From: Actinomadura rifamycini DSM 43936
GTDB taxonomy: Bacteria; Actinomycetota; Actinomycetes; Streptosporangiales; Streptosporangiaceae
Direction of reading: 5' to 3'
NCBI RefSeq assembly: GCF_000425065.1
Contig: NZ_KE384300.1
Span: 1-38,479, forward strand
Length of the DNA: 38,479 nt
Position 1 is the first letter of the stretch. Each line of letters opens with the position of its first letter. Under the pieces are notes generated by a model. It saw nothing but the letters and a program-made list of their open reading frames with translations, ran no database searches and was not told where the DNA came from. The translations under genes and the position numbers were made by a program. Shown in pieces: positions 8,574 through 16,780 of this stretch.

Positions 8574-9353
8574 GTGCCGGACAAGACGACCACTAGCGCG
8601 ACGGCGGCCTCGTCGTCCGCTCGGCACGCGCCGGGCGCCGGCTGGAGACGGGTGCTGCTGAAGCTGTCCGGGGAGGCGTTCGCCGGACGCGACCCGCTCG
8701 GCATCGACCCGCAGATCGTGCAGCACGTCGCCGAGGGCATCGCCGAGGCGGTGCGCGACGGCGTCGAAGTCGCGGTCGTGTGCGGCGGCGGCAACATGTT
8801 CCGCGGCGCGGTCATGGCCGAGCGCGGCATGGACCGCGGCCGCGCCGACTACATGGGCATGATCGGCACGGTCATCAACTGCCTCGCGCTCCAGGACTTC
8901 CTGGAGAAGCTCGGCATCGACACCCGCGTCCAGACCGCCATCACCATGAGCCAGGTGGCCGAGCCGTACATTCCGCGGCGCGCCATCCGGCACCTGGAGA
9001 AGGGCCGCGTCGTCATCTTCGGCGCCGGGCTCGGCCAGCCGTTCTTCTCCACCGACACCACCGCCGCCCAGCGCGCGCTGGAGATCGGTGCGGAGGCCGT
9101 GCTCAAGGCGACCCAGGTGGACGGCGTCTACGACGCCGACCCCCGCAAGAATCCAGAGGCGGTCAAGTTCGACCATTTGGATTACGGTGAAGTTCTACAG
9201 CGGGGACTGAAGGTCATGGACGCCACGGCCATCAGCCTCTGCATGGACAACGCGCTCCCCATCGTGGTCTTCGACCTGTTGGGGCAGGGCAACATCGTCC
9301 GGGCCGTCCGGGGTGAGAAGATCGGCACGCTGGTCAGCCCGGCACAGGGCTGA
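8574..9353 (+). CDS. pyrH: UMP kinase
   Basis: A 259-residue UMP kinase of the amino-acid-kinase fold, making UDP from UMP and ATP as a hexamer regulated by GTP and UTP. Seen: RVLLKLSGEAF (26-36), VVCGGGNMFRG (68-78), the DYMGMIGTVINCLALQ block (92-107), FGAGLGQPFFSTDTTAA (149-164) and ATQVDGVYDADP (179-190). The first ~20 residues are a variable Ser/Thr/Ala extension. The GTG start has GAGGAGG eight bases upstream; an earlier in-frame start lies inside tsf and was rejected. Confidence 0.95.
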   Translation: MPDKTTTSATAASSSARHAPGAGWRRVLLKLSGEAFAGRDPLGIDPQIVQHVAEGIAEAVRDGVEVAVVCGGGNMFRGAVMAERGMDRGRADYMGMIGTVINCLALQDFLEKLGIDTRVQTAITMSQVAEPYIPRRAIRHLEKGRVVIFGAGLGQPFFSTDTTAAQRALEIGAEAVLKATQVDGVYDADPRKNPEAVKFDHLDYGEVLQRGLKVMDATAISLCMDNALPIVVFDLLGQGNIVRAVRGEKIGTLVSPAQG

Positions 9354-9373
9354 CCGCGCCGCGACCGCGCCTC

Positions 9374-9403
9374 GCGGGAGCCGTGCACGCGCACGGTTCC
9401 CGC
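9374..9403 (+). terminator. Hairpin between pyrH and frr
   Basis: Arms 9374-9386 and 9391-9403 pair over 13 positions with one G-U wobble around an ACGC loop. No T run follows, so read-through or RNA processing is as likely as termination. The intergenic region is 110 bp. Confidence 0.5.
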
Positions 9404-9463
9404 GCGGAGAGGCCGCGGGGACAGCACCAGGTACACGGCCGACCAGATGACACGGGAGTCACA

Positions 9464-10021
9464 GTGATCGACGAGACCCTCCTCGAAGCCGAGGAGAAGA
9501 TGGAGAAGGCGGTCGCGGTCGCCAAGGAGGACTTCCAGGCCATCCGCACCGGCCGGGTCACCCCCGCGATGTTCAGCAAGATCACCGCGGAGTACTACGG
9601 CACCCCGACGCCGATCAACCAGCTCGCGTCCTTCACGCTGCCCGAACCGCGGCTGGTCATCGTGCAGGTCTTCGACAAGTCGTCCATGCAGGCGGTGGAG
9701 AAGGCCATCCGGGAGAGCGACCTCGGCGTGAACCCCACCAACGACGGCAACGTCATCCGCGTCGTCTTCCCCGAGCTGTCGGAGGAGCGCCGCAAGGAGT
9801 TCATCAAGGTCGCGGGCGGTAAGGCCGAGGACAGCAAGATCTCCATCCGCAACATCCGGCGGCGCGCCAAGGACGCCCTCGACAAGCTCGCCAAGGACGG
9901 CGACGCCGGCGAGGACGAGGTCCGCCGTGCGGAGAAGGAACTCGACGACACCACGCACCGGTACACGGCGCAGATCGACGAGTTGCTCGAGCACAAGAAG
10001 GCCGAACTGCTCGAAGTGTGA
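9464..10021 (+). CDS. frr: Ribosome recycling factor
   Basis: A 185-residue RRF, which splits post-termination ribosomes with EF-G. The family start VIDETLLEAEEKMEKAV is followed by the conserved FQAIRTGRVTPAMF region, the EYYGTPTPINQLAS segment and the C-terminal helix with RRRAKDALDKLAKDG. Length is exactly as expected. The GTG start has GGGAG five bases upstream; a longer in-frame start at 9383 falls in the hairpin region. The stop codon shares one base with the cdsA ATG, so the two are translationally coupled. Confidence 0.97.
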   Translation: MIDETLLEAEEKMEKAVAVAKEDFQAIRTGRVTPAMFSKITAEYYGTPTPINQLASFTLPEPRLVIVQVFDKSSMQAVEKAIRESDLGVNPTNDGNVIRVVFPELSEERRKEFIKVAGGKAEDSKISIRNIRRRAKDALDKLAKDGDAGEDEVRRAEKELDDTTHRYTAQIDELLEHKKAELLEV

Positions 10022-10887
10022 TGGAACTCGACGACGCCGGGGAGCCCACGGGCTCCCCGGATAAGCCGCGCGCGGGCAAAGCCGGGCGCAACCTCCCCAT
10101 GGCGATCGGCGTGGGCGCCGGCCTCGGCGCACTCGTCCTGGTGTCGCTGTACACCGTCAAGGAGATCTTCCTTGGCGTCATGGTGCTCTTCCTGTTCCTC
10201 GGCATGCGCGAACTGACCGAGGCGCTCAAGAGCCGCGACATCCGGGTGCCGTTCATCCCGGTCGCCACGGGGATGGTGGCGACCCCCGTCGTCGCTTACA
10301 TCTGGGGCTCCACCGCCGTGGTCGCCGCGGTGTCCCTGACGGTTCTCGCCCTGCTCGTCACACGGATGACGGAAGGGTCGGACGGCTACGTCCGGGACGT
10401 GTCCGCGGGGGCGCTGACCAGCGGCTGGCTCGTCCTCATGGGCGGTATCGTGGCGCTGCTGATGGCCCCGGACGACGGCGACCACCGCATCGTGATCTTC
10501 ATCGCGACGACCGTGGCCAGCGACATCGGCGGATATTTCGCCGGGTCGTTCCTCGGCAAGCACAAGATGGCGCCGACCATCAGCCCGAAGAAGACCTGGG
10601 AGGGCTTCAGCGGCTCCGCCCTGACCTGCATGGTCGTCGGCGGGTGGCTGGTGTGGTGGCTGCTGGACGGCGGACGGGTCTGGCACGGCGTCGTCATCGG
10701 CCTCGCCGTCGTGGTCACCGCGACGGTCGGCGACCTCATCGAGTCGATGGTCAAGCGCGACCTCGGCATCAAGGACATGGGGACCCTCCTGCCCGGTCAC
10801 GGCGGCGTGATGGACCGCCTCGACTCCCTCGTGGCGACCGCCCCCGTGGTCTGGCTGCTGCTGGAGCTGTTCGTCCCCACCTCGTGA
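10021..10887 (+). CDS. cdsA: Phosphatidate cytidylyltransferase (CDP-diacylglycerol synthase)
   Basis: A 288-residue multi-spanning membrane enzyme that makes CDP-diacylglycerol from CTP and phosphatidic acid, the precursor of PI, PG and cardiolipin. The C-terminal signature runs from SMVKRDLGIKD to GHGGVMDR (about 242-266), with the D-x-x-KD and H-G-G-x-x-D-R residues intact. About seven or eight hydrophobic helices precede or flank it. The N-terminal 25 residues are hydrophilic and variable. The start at 10021 gives a TGATG junction with frr; a GTG at 10018 is a possible alternative. Confidence 0.94.
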   Translation: MELDDAGEPTGSPDKPRAGKAGRNLPMAIGVGAGLGALVLVSLYTVKEIFLGVMVLFLFLGMRELTEALKSRDIRVPFIPVATGMVATPVVAYIWGSTAVVAAVSLTVLALLVTRMTEGSDGYVRDVSAGALTSGWLVLMGGIVALLMAPDDGDHRIVIFIATTVASDIGGYFAGSFLGKHKMAPTISPKKTWEGFSGSALTCMVVGGWLVWWLLDGGRVWHGVVIGLAVVVTATVGDLIESMVKRDLGIKDMGTLLPGHGGVMDRLDSLVATAPVVWLLLELFVPTS

Positions 10888-10890
10888 TCG

Positions 10891-10910
10891 GCGCCCCGGC
10901 CGCCGGGCGC
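10891..10910. terminator. Weak bidirectional hairpin between convergent genes
   Basis: GCGCCC (10891-10896) can pair with GGGCGC (10905-10910) in the 37-bp gap between cdsA and the convergent SUFU-domain gene. The stem is short and no T run is present. Confidence 0.3.
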
Positions 10911-10924
10911 GTGCGCGGGCGGGG

Positions 10925-12067
10925 CTACGACACCACCCACGTGCGTCCCTCGCGGGCCAGCCGCCGCACGAGCGCCTCCGAACCCTCCGCCCTGGCGAAA
11001 CGGTGATCCTCGGCGCTGATCGGGACGAGCCACAGCCACCGGACGGGATCGTCCTGGACGGTCAAGCCCGCCAGCACGGGAGGGGCGGGGCCCTCCAGAC
11101 GCGCGGGGTCCTCCAGGAGCAGGACGGCTTCCCAACCGGATCCCTGGGCGCCCAAGGGGAAAGGGCGATCGTCGTGAGGCCACTTGACGACGTCGCCGGG
11201 CGCGAACCAGGTCACCGTCCGCCACGGACACGGCGCGAGCCAGGGGAAAATGCTGCCCGCCGACCGTGCGGGCAGGGTGGCGGCCAAGGCGAGTTCGATC
11301 CGGGCGTGAGGGGACACGTCCTCCTCGTACAGTTCGATCGTCGGCATCCGTTGCCGACTCATCCCCACCGTGCTCAACACGGTGAACTCCCGATCGTCCT
11401 GTGGCGGGCGCTCGGTCACCCCGACGGTCGGCAATGTGCCGCCTCCGCCGCCTGAGCGTCGTCCGATGTCGTGCCAGTAGTGCCCGCCGGGGCCGAGCCG
11501 TTGCAGAAGGTGCCCGAGGACGGCTTGCTGGTACTCCGCCCAGGCCCCTTCGGCGCGCGCAGCCTTCCAGTGGACGCGCGCGCGGTCCAAGCGTGGTCCG
11601 AAGTGGTCGATCTCCTCTGCGAGGGGGAACGCGAACGGGCTCTGTTCGGCGGCGTCCCGGGCGTAACCGGGGATGCCGCGCCCGATATCGGACCATCCGG
11701 GGATCACGAACAGCGGCTCTCCCGCTTCGAGGACGGCCACGCCGTCGCCCTCCTCGAACCAGACGGTCTCCAGCGCGCCCGCGTCGAGCGCGTCCCGTCC
11801 GTCCGGGTGGCGGACGTGCGACCGGGGGAGGAGCGGCGCGGCGCCCGCGTCCAGGCGGGCCCGGTCCAGACCGGCGGGGGCGGCGCGGTGGTTGGCGACC
11901 CAGACGGCCCCGACGACCGACTCCCCGGCGTCCTTCAGATAGGCGGCGGTGACGGTTCCGTCGCTCTCGACGACGAGGCGGCGGCTGCCGTACGGGCCGG
12001 ACTCGGCGTGGACGACGGTCGTGCCCCGGCGCCGGGCCGCGGCGGCGCCCCTGCGCAGAACCGACAT
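10925..12067 (-). CDS. Suppressor-of-fused (SUFU) domain protein
   Basis: A 380-residue soluble protein. The C-terminal part (about residues 235-380) resembles the bacterial SUFU domain: FTVLSTVGMSRQRMP, an ARIELALA strand, a GWEAVLLLED strand and the closing block VRWLWLVPISAEDHRFARAEG with a helix ending RLAREG. The N-terminal ~230 residues are not recognised; they contain EEGDGVAVLEAGEPLFVIPGW. Bacterial SUFU proteins often occur as immunity or regulatory proteins, but no toxin gene is adjacent. The ATG at 12067 was chosen because residues upstream of it are antisense-like. It converges on cdsA and diverges from rlmN. Confidence 0.7.
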   Translation of the reverse strand: MSVLRRGAAAARRRGTTVVHAESGPYGSRRLVVESDGTVTAAYLKDAGESVVGAVWVANHRAAPAGLDRARLDAGAAPLLPRSHVRHPDGRDALDAGALETVWFEEGDGVAVLEAGEPLFVIPGWSDIGRGIPGYARDAAEQSPFAFPLAEEIDHFGPRLDRARVHWKAARAEGAWAEYQQAVLGHLLQRLGPGGHYWHDIGRRSGGGGGTLPTVGVTERPPQDDREFTVLSTVGMSRQRMPTIELYEEDVSPHARIELALAATLPARSAGSIFPWLAPCPWRTVTWFAPGDVVKWPHDDRPFPLGAQGSGWEAVLLLEDPARLEGPAPPVLAGLTVQDDPVRWLWLVPISAEDHRFARAEGSEALVRRLAREGRTWVVS

Positions 12068-12177
12068 GGTCGAGACCTTAGTGGCCCGGGAGATCATGCG
12101 CAGTCGCCTGGTCCGTCCGGGTTCGGGCCGGTCGGACGGACGAGGCACCCGCGTGGGTTTGCGACACTGGAAGGACC

Positions 12178-13344
12178 ATGTCTGCCACCACCGAGCCCGC
12201 CACCGGGACCGCCGCGCAGCCGAACGGGTCCGCGCCCAAGAAGACCCCGGCGAAGCTGGTCTTCGCCGCCCCGCGGCGCGGCAAGCCGCCGCGGCACCTC
12301 GCCGACCTCGCCCCGGCGGAGCGCCGGGAGGCGGTCGCCGAGCTGGGGGAGAAGCCCTTCCGGGCCGACCAGCTGTCGCGGCACTACTTCGCCCGGCTGG
12401 TCGACGACCCCGCGGAGATGACCGACCTGCCGGCCGCGGCCCGCGACCGGCTCGTGTCCGCACTGCTGCCGTCGCTGATCACGCCCGTCCGCGAGATGGA
12501 CTGCGACGGCGGCAAGACGCTCAAGACGGTGTGGAAGGCGTTCGACGGCGTCCTGTTCGAGTCCGTGCTGATGCGTTACCCGGACAGGGCCACCATGTGC
12601 GTGTCGTCCCAAGCCGGGTGCGGCATGAACTGCCCGTTTTGCGCCACCGGCCAGGCCGGGCTCACCCGGAACCTGTCCACGGCCGAGATCGTCGAGCAGG
12701 TCGCCGCGGGCGCACGCGCACTCGCCCGCGGGCGCGTCCCAGGCGGACCCGGACGCGTCTCCAACATCGTGTTCATGGGCATGGGTGAGCCCCTCGCGAA
12801 CTACAAGTCCGTGATCGGGGCGGTCCGCCGCATCACCGACCCGGCGCCCGCCGGGCTGGGCATCTCGCAGCGGTCGGTGACCGTCTCGACCGTCGGGCTC
12901 GTCCCCGCCATCGAGAAGCTGGCCGCGGAGGACATGTCGGTGCGGCTCGCCGTGTCCCTGCACGCGCCCGACGACGAACTGCGCGACGACCTCGTCCCGG
13001 TCAACAACCGCTGGAAGGTCGCCGAGGTGCTGGACGCCGCGTGGGCGTACGCCGACCGCAGCGGCCGCCGCGTCTCCATCGAATACGCCCTGATCAAGGA
13101 CGTCAACGACCAGGCGTGGCGCGCAGATCTTCTCGGCAGGCTCTTGCGCGGGCACCTCGCACACGTCAATCTGATCCCGTTGAACCCGACGCCGGGATCC
13201 AAGTGGACCGCCTCCCGGCCCGAGGACGAACGGGAGTTCGTCCGGCGGCTGGAGCACCACGGGGTCCCGGTCACGGTGCGCGACACTCGGGGCAGGGAGA
13301 TCGACGGGGCCTGCGGGCAGCTGGCCGCCTCGACCAGGGACTGA
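12178..13344 (+). CDS. rlmN: Dual-specificity 23S rRNA/tRNA methyltransferase RlmN
   Basis: A 388-residue radical-SAM enzyme that makes 2-methyladenosine at A2503 of 23S rRNA and A37 of some tRNAs. The cluster motif C148-x3-C152-x2-C155 (CGMNCPFC) is intact, as are GMGEPL (201-206) and C379 (GACGQ), the cysteine methylated in the mechanism. The N-terminal ~35 residues are a variable Thr/Ala/Lys/Pro extension. GGAAGG ends only three bases before the ATG, so the ribosome site is tight. In related genomes dxr-rip-ispG usually lie close downstream; they are not here. Confidence 0.95.
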   Translation: MSATTEPATGTAAQPNGSAPKKTPAKLVFAAPRRGKPPRHLADLAPAERREAVAELGEKPFRADQLSRHYFARLVDDPAEMTDLPAAARDRLVSALLPSLITPVREMDCDGGKTLKTVWKAFDGVLFESVLMRYPDRATMCVSSQAGCGMNCPFCATGQAGLTRNLSTAEIVEQVAAGARALARGRVPGGPGRVSNIVFMGMGEPLANYKSVIGAVRRITDPAPAGLGISQRSVTVSTVGLVPAIEKLAAEDMSVRLAVSLHAPDDELRDDLVPVNNRWKVAEVLDAAWAYADRSGRRVSIEYALIKDVNDQAWRADLLGRLLRGHLAHVNLIPLNPTPGSKWTASRPEDEREFVRRLEHHGVPVTVRDTRGREIDGACGQLAASTRD

Positions 13345-13357
13345 GCGCCCGCGGTGT

Positions 13358-13386
13358 GCTCCCCGCACCCCGCGGACGCGGGGAGC
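13358..13386 (+). terminator. Hairpin after rlmN
   Basis: GCTCCCCGC (13358-13366) pairs perfectly with GCGGGGAGC (13378-13386) around an 11-base loop. It ends five bases before the GAGGAG ribosome site of the next gene, so it could terminate rlmN transcripts or act as an attenuator. Confidence 0.5.
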
Positions 13387-13401
13387 TGCTGAGGAGCACG
13401 T

Positions 13402-13914
13402 GTGCGGGGGAAGAAGGGAACGCGGCCGCCGATCGTCCTGCGCGGCTACGACCGGGCCCAGGTGGACGCCCTGCTCGAGGAGATCCGCGGGGCGCTGAAC
13501 GGCGGCCCGCCGCTGACCGCCGACGACGTCCGCGCCCGCCGCTTCGACATCGTCCTGCGCGGCTACGACCCCCGCACGGTGGACGAACTGGTCAGCGAGT
13601 GCATCCGCGAGCTGCAGGCCGCCGGGCCGATCCGCGAGCGGGCGGGGCGTCCGCGCGTCCATCCGGGCTGGCTGGTCTCCTGGATCGAGAACGCGCGGTT
13701 CCCCGCGGTCCGCATGCGCCTGGGCTATGACGTCCGGGACGTCGACGCGTTCCTGGAGCGTGTCATCGCGGGCCTGCGCGGCGCCGCCCCGCCGGTGACG
13801 CCCGCCGACGTCCGCGCTTGCATCTTCCGGACGATCCGCCTCGGGCCCGGCTACGACGTGCAGGAGGTCGACGACTTCCTCGCCCGGCTCGCCGACGCCC
13901 TCGAACGCCGCTGA
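13402..13914 (+). CDS. Small protein with four DivIVA-like GYD-VD motifs
   Basis: A 170-residue protein built from four copies of the DivIVA N-terminal motif: GYDRAQVDALL (15-25), GYDPRTVDELV (54-64), GYDVRDVDAFL (108-118) and GYDVQEVDDFL (150-160). Copies 2 and 4 are preceded by matching LTADDVRA and VTPADVRA segments, suggesting duplication of a two-motif unit. In DivIVA/Wag31 this motif forms the membrane-binding head followed by a coiled coil; here no long coiled coil is present. A role in polar or septal membrane binding is inference. The GTG start has GAGGAG five bases upstream. Confidence 0.75.
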   Translation: MRGKKGTRPPIVLRGYDRAQVDALLEEIRGALNGGPPLTADDVRARRFDIVLRGYDPRTVDELVSECIRELQAAGPIRERAGRPRVHPGWLVSWIENARFPAVRMRLGYDVRDVDAFLERVIAGLRGAAPPVTPADVRACIFRTIRLGPGYDVQEVDDFLARLADALERR

Positions 13915-13918
13915 CGAA

Positions 13919-13929
13919 GTTATCCACAG
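13919..13929 (+). promoter_or_regulatory. DnaA-box-like site GTTATCCACAG (copy 3)
   Basis: Third exact copy of the 11-mer, in the opposite orientation to the first two. It sits five bases after the DivIVA-like gene's stop codon and about 50 bp before the DUF1963 start, in the 63-bp gap. Confidence 0.55.
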
Positions 13930-13977
13930 TTTTGCGGCGGGGTGGTGAGGCCGTCCGCGGCACGCAACGCTATGTGC

Positions 13978-14805
13978 ATGGACGATCTCACCGCGCAGCG
14001 GAGGCGGCTGCGTCACCTGTTCGAGCGCTTCGTCAGCCCCGAGATGCTCGCCGCCGTGCTCCCCCTGACCCGCCCCGCCCTCCGGCTCGCCGCGGAGGGC
14101 GGCACCCCCGTGGACTTCGGCGGCGTCCCGCTCCTCCCGCCCGGCGAGCCGTGGCCGACATGGCACGGCCGCCCCCTGGACTTCCTCGGCGCCATCGACT
14201 TCGCCGGCCTTCCCTCGCCAGGCGAGATCCCCGGTGTTCCCGCCGCGGGGACCGCCGCCTTCTACTACGCCAGCGAGGTCCCGCGGCCCTGGGGCGACGA
14301 GTCCGCCCAGCGCGACGGGTGGCGCGTGTTCACCGGCGCCGTCGAACGCGCCTCCCCGCCGCCCGGCGCGGTCGCCTTCCCCCGCACGCGTCTGCACGCC
14401 GCGCCGTTCCTGTCCCTCCCGTCCCCGCAGGAACCAGCCGTCCGCCGCCTGGAGCTGCGCTATCCGGGCCTGCTCGCCGTCTACGAGCAACTGCACGCCG
14501 TGTGGTCCCGGCACATCCGCCCCCGCGGGCTGCCGGCCCACCAGCTCGGCGGCTGGCCGGCGCTGGTGCAGCGCCCGATCGGGCCCGACTGCCTGTACGC
14601 CTCCACCGGCCGCGCACTGGACACCCCGAGATCTCCGGCCCTCACGCCGGAGGAGGCGCGTGCCGCCGAGGAATGGCACCTCCTCCTGCAGCTCGACTCG
14701 GACCCGCGCCTCGGCTGGTACTGGGGCGATCCCGGCCGCGTCTACTTCTGCGGCCGCCGCGAACACCCGTTGGAGGACGCATGGCTGACCGTCCAAGCCG
14801 CCTGA
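13978..14805 (+). CDS. DUF1963 (YwqG-like) family protein
   Basis: A 275-residue DUF1963 protein; the function of the family is unknown. Seen are GGVPLLPPGEPWPTW and LDFLGAIDFAGLP in the N-terminal half, and LLLQLDSDPRLGWYWGDPGRVYF near the C-terminus, the typical family ending. No signal peptide or membrane helix. Start is uncertain: ATG at 13978, or in-frame ATG at 13972, neither with a good ribosome site. It converges on the ABC permease gene with a 10-bp gap. Confidence 0.75.
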   Translation: MDDLTAQRRRLRHLFERFVSPEMLAAVLPLTRPALRLAAEGGTPVDFGGVPLLPPGEPWPTWHGRPLDFLGAIDFAGLPSPGEIPGVPAAGTAAFYYASEVPRPWGDESAQRDGWRVFTGAVERASPPPGAVAFPRTRLHAAPFLSLPSPQEPAVRRLELRYPGLLAVYEQLHAVWSRHIRPRGLPAHQLGGWPALVQRPIGPDCLYASTGRALDTPRSPALTPEEARAAEEWHLLLQLDSDPRLGWYWGDPGRVYFCGRREHPLEDAWLTVQAA

Positions 14806-14815
14806 CGGCCGGGCG

Positions 14816-15505
14816 TCAGGAGCGGAACCGGTCCGTGGCGACGTAGGCGGCACCGACCAGGGCCGTCCACAGCACCAGATGCAGGGCGATGCCAGGGAAG
14901 TCCGCGACGAAGGCGTCCGGCCCGTCGTGGACCGCCCGCAGCCAGTCGATCACCGGCACCGAGATGGGCGACAGCGGCCCGAGGCCGAACAGCACCAACG
15001 CGCTCGCGCCGCCGAGCAGTGCCAGCAACGCGACCCCGGGAGAAGGGAGGACGGCCCGGCTCGTCCATGCGCCGAGCAGCGTGCCCGCGGCCGCCACGAG
15101 CGCGTTCAGCGCCAGCCCCGCGGTCACCGCGGGCCCCGGCGACCCCGACGACACCGCCTGAACGAGAGGAATCGCCAATGTCACGATCCCCAGGCACAGA
15201 TTCATGCCGTAGGCGGCGAGCAGCCCCGCCCAGACGGGCGCCCACCGGTGCCTCGCCGCGGACGCCGTCAGGGCGCGCTGCTCGTCCGGCTGCGTGTCCA
15301 GCAGGGCGCGCGCCGCCCACGCCCACACCGGGAACATGAACGCCGCCACGTCGCCGAACGTGCCCACCGCAAGAGCGTCCGCCTCGGGCCCGCTCGGCCC
15401 CTGCGCCAGCACCAGGGCCACTACGAGGACGACGAGGATCAGCGGATGCAGCACGCGCAGCGACCGGATGTAGGCCGCCGCCTGGAAGCGGGCGATCGCG
15501 ATCAT
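14816..15505 (-). CDS. ABC transporter permease
   Basis: A 229-residue integral membrane protein with about six hydrophobic segments (first about residues 19-35, last about 205-222). It starts with MIAIARFQAAAYIRSLRVLHPLIL, the pattern of ABC-2-type exporters that begin with a short amphipathic stretch. The ATG overlaps the stop codon of the ATPase gene in an ATGA junction, so the two form a pair. No substrate can be read from the sequence. Confidence 0.75.
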   Translation of the reverse strand: MIAIARFQAAAYIRSLRVLHPLILVVLVVALVLAQGPSGPEADALAVGTFGDVAAFMFPVWAWAARALLDTQPDEQRALTASAARHRWAPVWAGLLAAYGMNLCLGIVTLAIPLVQAVSSGSPGPAVTAGLALNALVAAAGTLLGAWTSRAVLPSPGVALLALLGGASALVLFGLGPLSPISVPVIDWLRAVHDGPDAFVADFPGIALHLVLWTALVGAAYVATDRFRS

Positions 15506-16215
15506 CGCGCGGGCCTCCGCACCCGGTAGCCGTCCGCGAGCAACTTCGCCTCCACGGTGTCGATTTCCTCCTCGGGGACGACGACCTCGAGGATCGCGGA
15601 CGCGGGTGCGGTCACGTCCAAGGCGGTGACCGTGCCGTCGGCCACGCGCAGCCGCTCGACGTCGGGCAGCGGCTCGATGCACCGCTGGTGGTCACTGACC
15701 ACGACGGTGGTCCCGCCGGCGGCGAGGTCGCCGATCAGTCCGGGGAGCGCGTCGCGCGTGGCGGCGTCCAGTCCGGCGAACGGCTCGTCCAGCACGAGGA
15801 GTTCGGGATCGTCCAGGAGGGCCTGCGCGATCCCGACCTTCTGCGCGCTGCCCTTGGACAGCTCCGGCAACCGCACATCCAGCAGCTGCTCGAAACCGAG
15901 CCGATCCGCCCACTCGCCGACCGAGTCCGCCCGGCAACCCCGAATGGAGGCCATGTGCGTCAGATAAGACCGAACGGTGAACGGCTGGTCGACCGGGAAC
16001 CGCTCGGGCGCGTACCCCACCCGGTCGGGCCGTTCCCGGACGGCGCCTTTCCCCGGCCGTCGCAAACCGGCGACCAGTCGGAGAAAGGTCGACTTCCCCG
16101 CTCCGTTGCGCCCCGTGACCTCGATGATGCGCCCGGGCTCCAAGGTGAGGTCGACGCCCTTGAGAACCCACGGACCCCGTCTCCGGTACCGGAAGGCCAC
16201 ATTTTCGAAGAGCAC
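15502..16215 (-). CDS. ABC transporter ATP-binding protein
   Basis: A 237-residue ATPase. Walker A GRNGAGKS (35-42), signature LSKGSAQK in place of LSGGQ, Walker B LLVLDEPF and the H-loop histidine (VVSDHQ) are visible. The LSKG variant is common in ABC-2 exporters of the drug, lantibiotic and antibiotic-resistance type. The last ~50 residues form a small accessory region. GTG start. It is the promoter-proximal partner of the permease gene. The DNA upstream is a long gene-poor interval. Confidence 0.85.
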   Translation of the reverse strand: MLFENVAFRYRRRGPWVLKGVDLTLEPGRIIEVTGRNGAGKSTFLRLVAGLRRPGKGAVRERPDRVGYAPERFPVDQPFTVRSYLTHMASIRGCRADSVGEWADRLGFEQLLDVRLPELSKGSAQKVGIAQALLDDPELLVLDEPFAGLDAATRDALPGLIGDLAAGGTTVVVSDHQRCIEPLPDVERLRVADGTVTALDVTAPASAILEVVVPEEEIDTVEAKLLADGYRVRRPAR

Positions 16216-16687
16216 ACCCGCACCCTAGCGAAGCCGAACGCCCTTCCTCCGCCCTCGCAAGGGGAGACGCCCCGACCGCCCGTTCGCCAACCCTGGCGAA
16301 GACGGCAGGACCGAGCAGCACACCGACGCCCAGCCCCACCAGCGGGACGGCGACCCGCGCGCCCGCCGCCCACGTGCGTGGCGTGGACGCCAACCGGCGC
16401 GGACGCCGAACCGCAGGACGGGCCGAACACGAGGGCGGTGCATGTGACGTGGAACAGGGCGGGGGGCGGCGATCGCAGCGAGTCCCAGCAGCGCCGACGC
16501 GCCCGTCCCTGTCAGCCCGTCCGAATGGTGACGGCCTCCCGCACGGACTGGCCTCGGCGGGGGTGGGCCGCACGCCGTGACGGACCGGGATGGGACGGGC
16601 GCACGCCTGTCCTAATCCGGTGCCGGGCCCGCCGAGTTCGCCAAGTCCGCCGGGTGGCCGGGTGCTGGTCGTACCAGTACGCCAGCC
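16216..16687. other. Gene-poor interval upstream of the ABC genes
   Basis: No convincing gene. The minus strand has a stretch translating to a possible hydrophobic helix (VAVPLVGLGVGVLLGPAVF, about 16295-16355), but it has no start with a ribosome site and no recognisable family. It may be a decayed membrane-protein gene or chance. Confidence 0.4.
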
Positions 16688-16726
16688 CCACCTTGCCCGC
16701 CCACCTTGCCCGGCCACCTTGCCCGG
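16688..16726. repeat. 13-bp tandem repeat, three copies
   Basis: CCACCTTGCCCGS occurs three times head to tail (16688-16700, 16701-16713, 16714-16726), with one variable last base. Confidence 0.85.
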
Positions 16727-16780
16727 CGCTCGCGCCCCGTCCCGCTGGCGAGCGGCTTGGCAGTGGCGTGCACGGCTTCC

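Noticed and set aside
9383..9463. Longer N-terminus for frr
   Set aside because: It would place the intergenic hairpin inside the gene and add residues absent from the RRF family.
16225..16443. Possible small membrane protein on the minus strand
   Set aside because: One hydrophobic stretch only, no start with a ribosome site, and no family resemblance.
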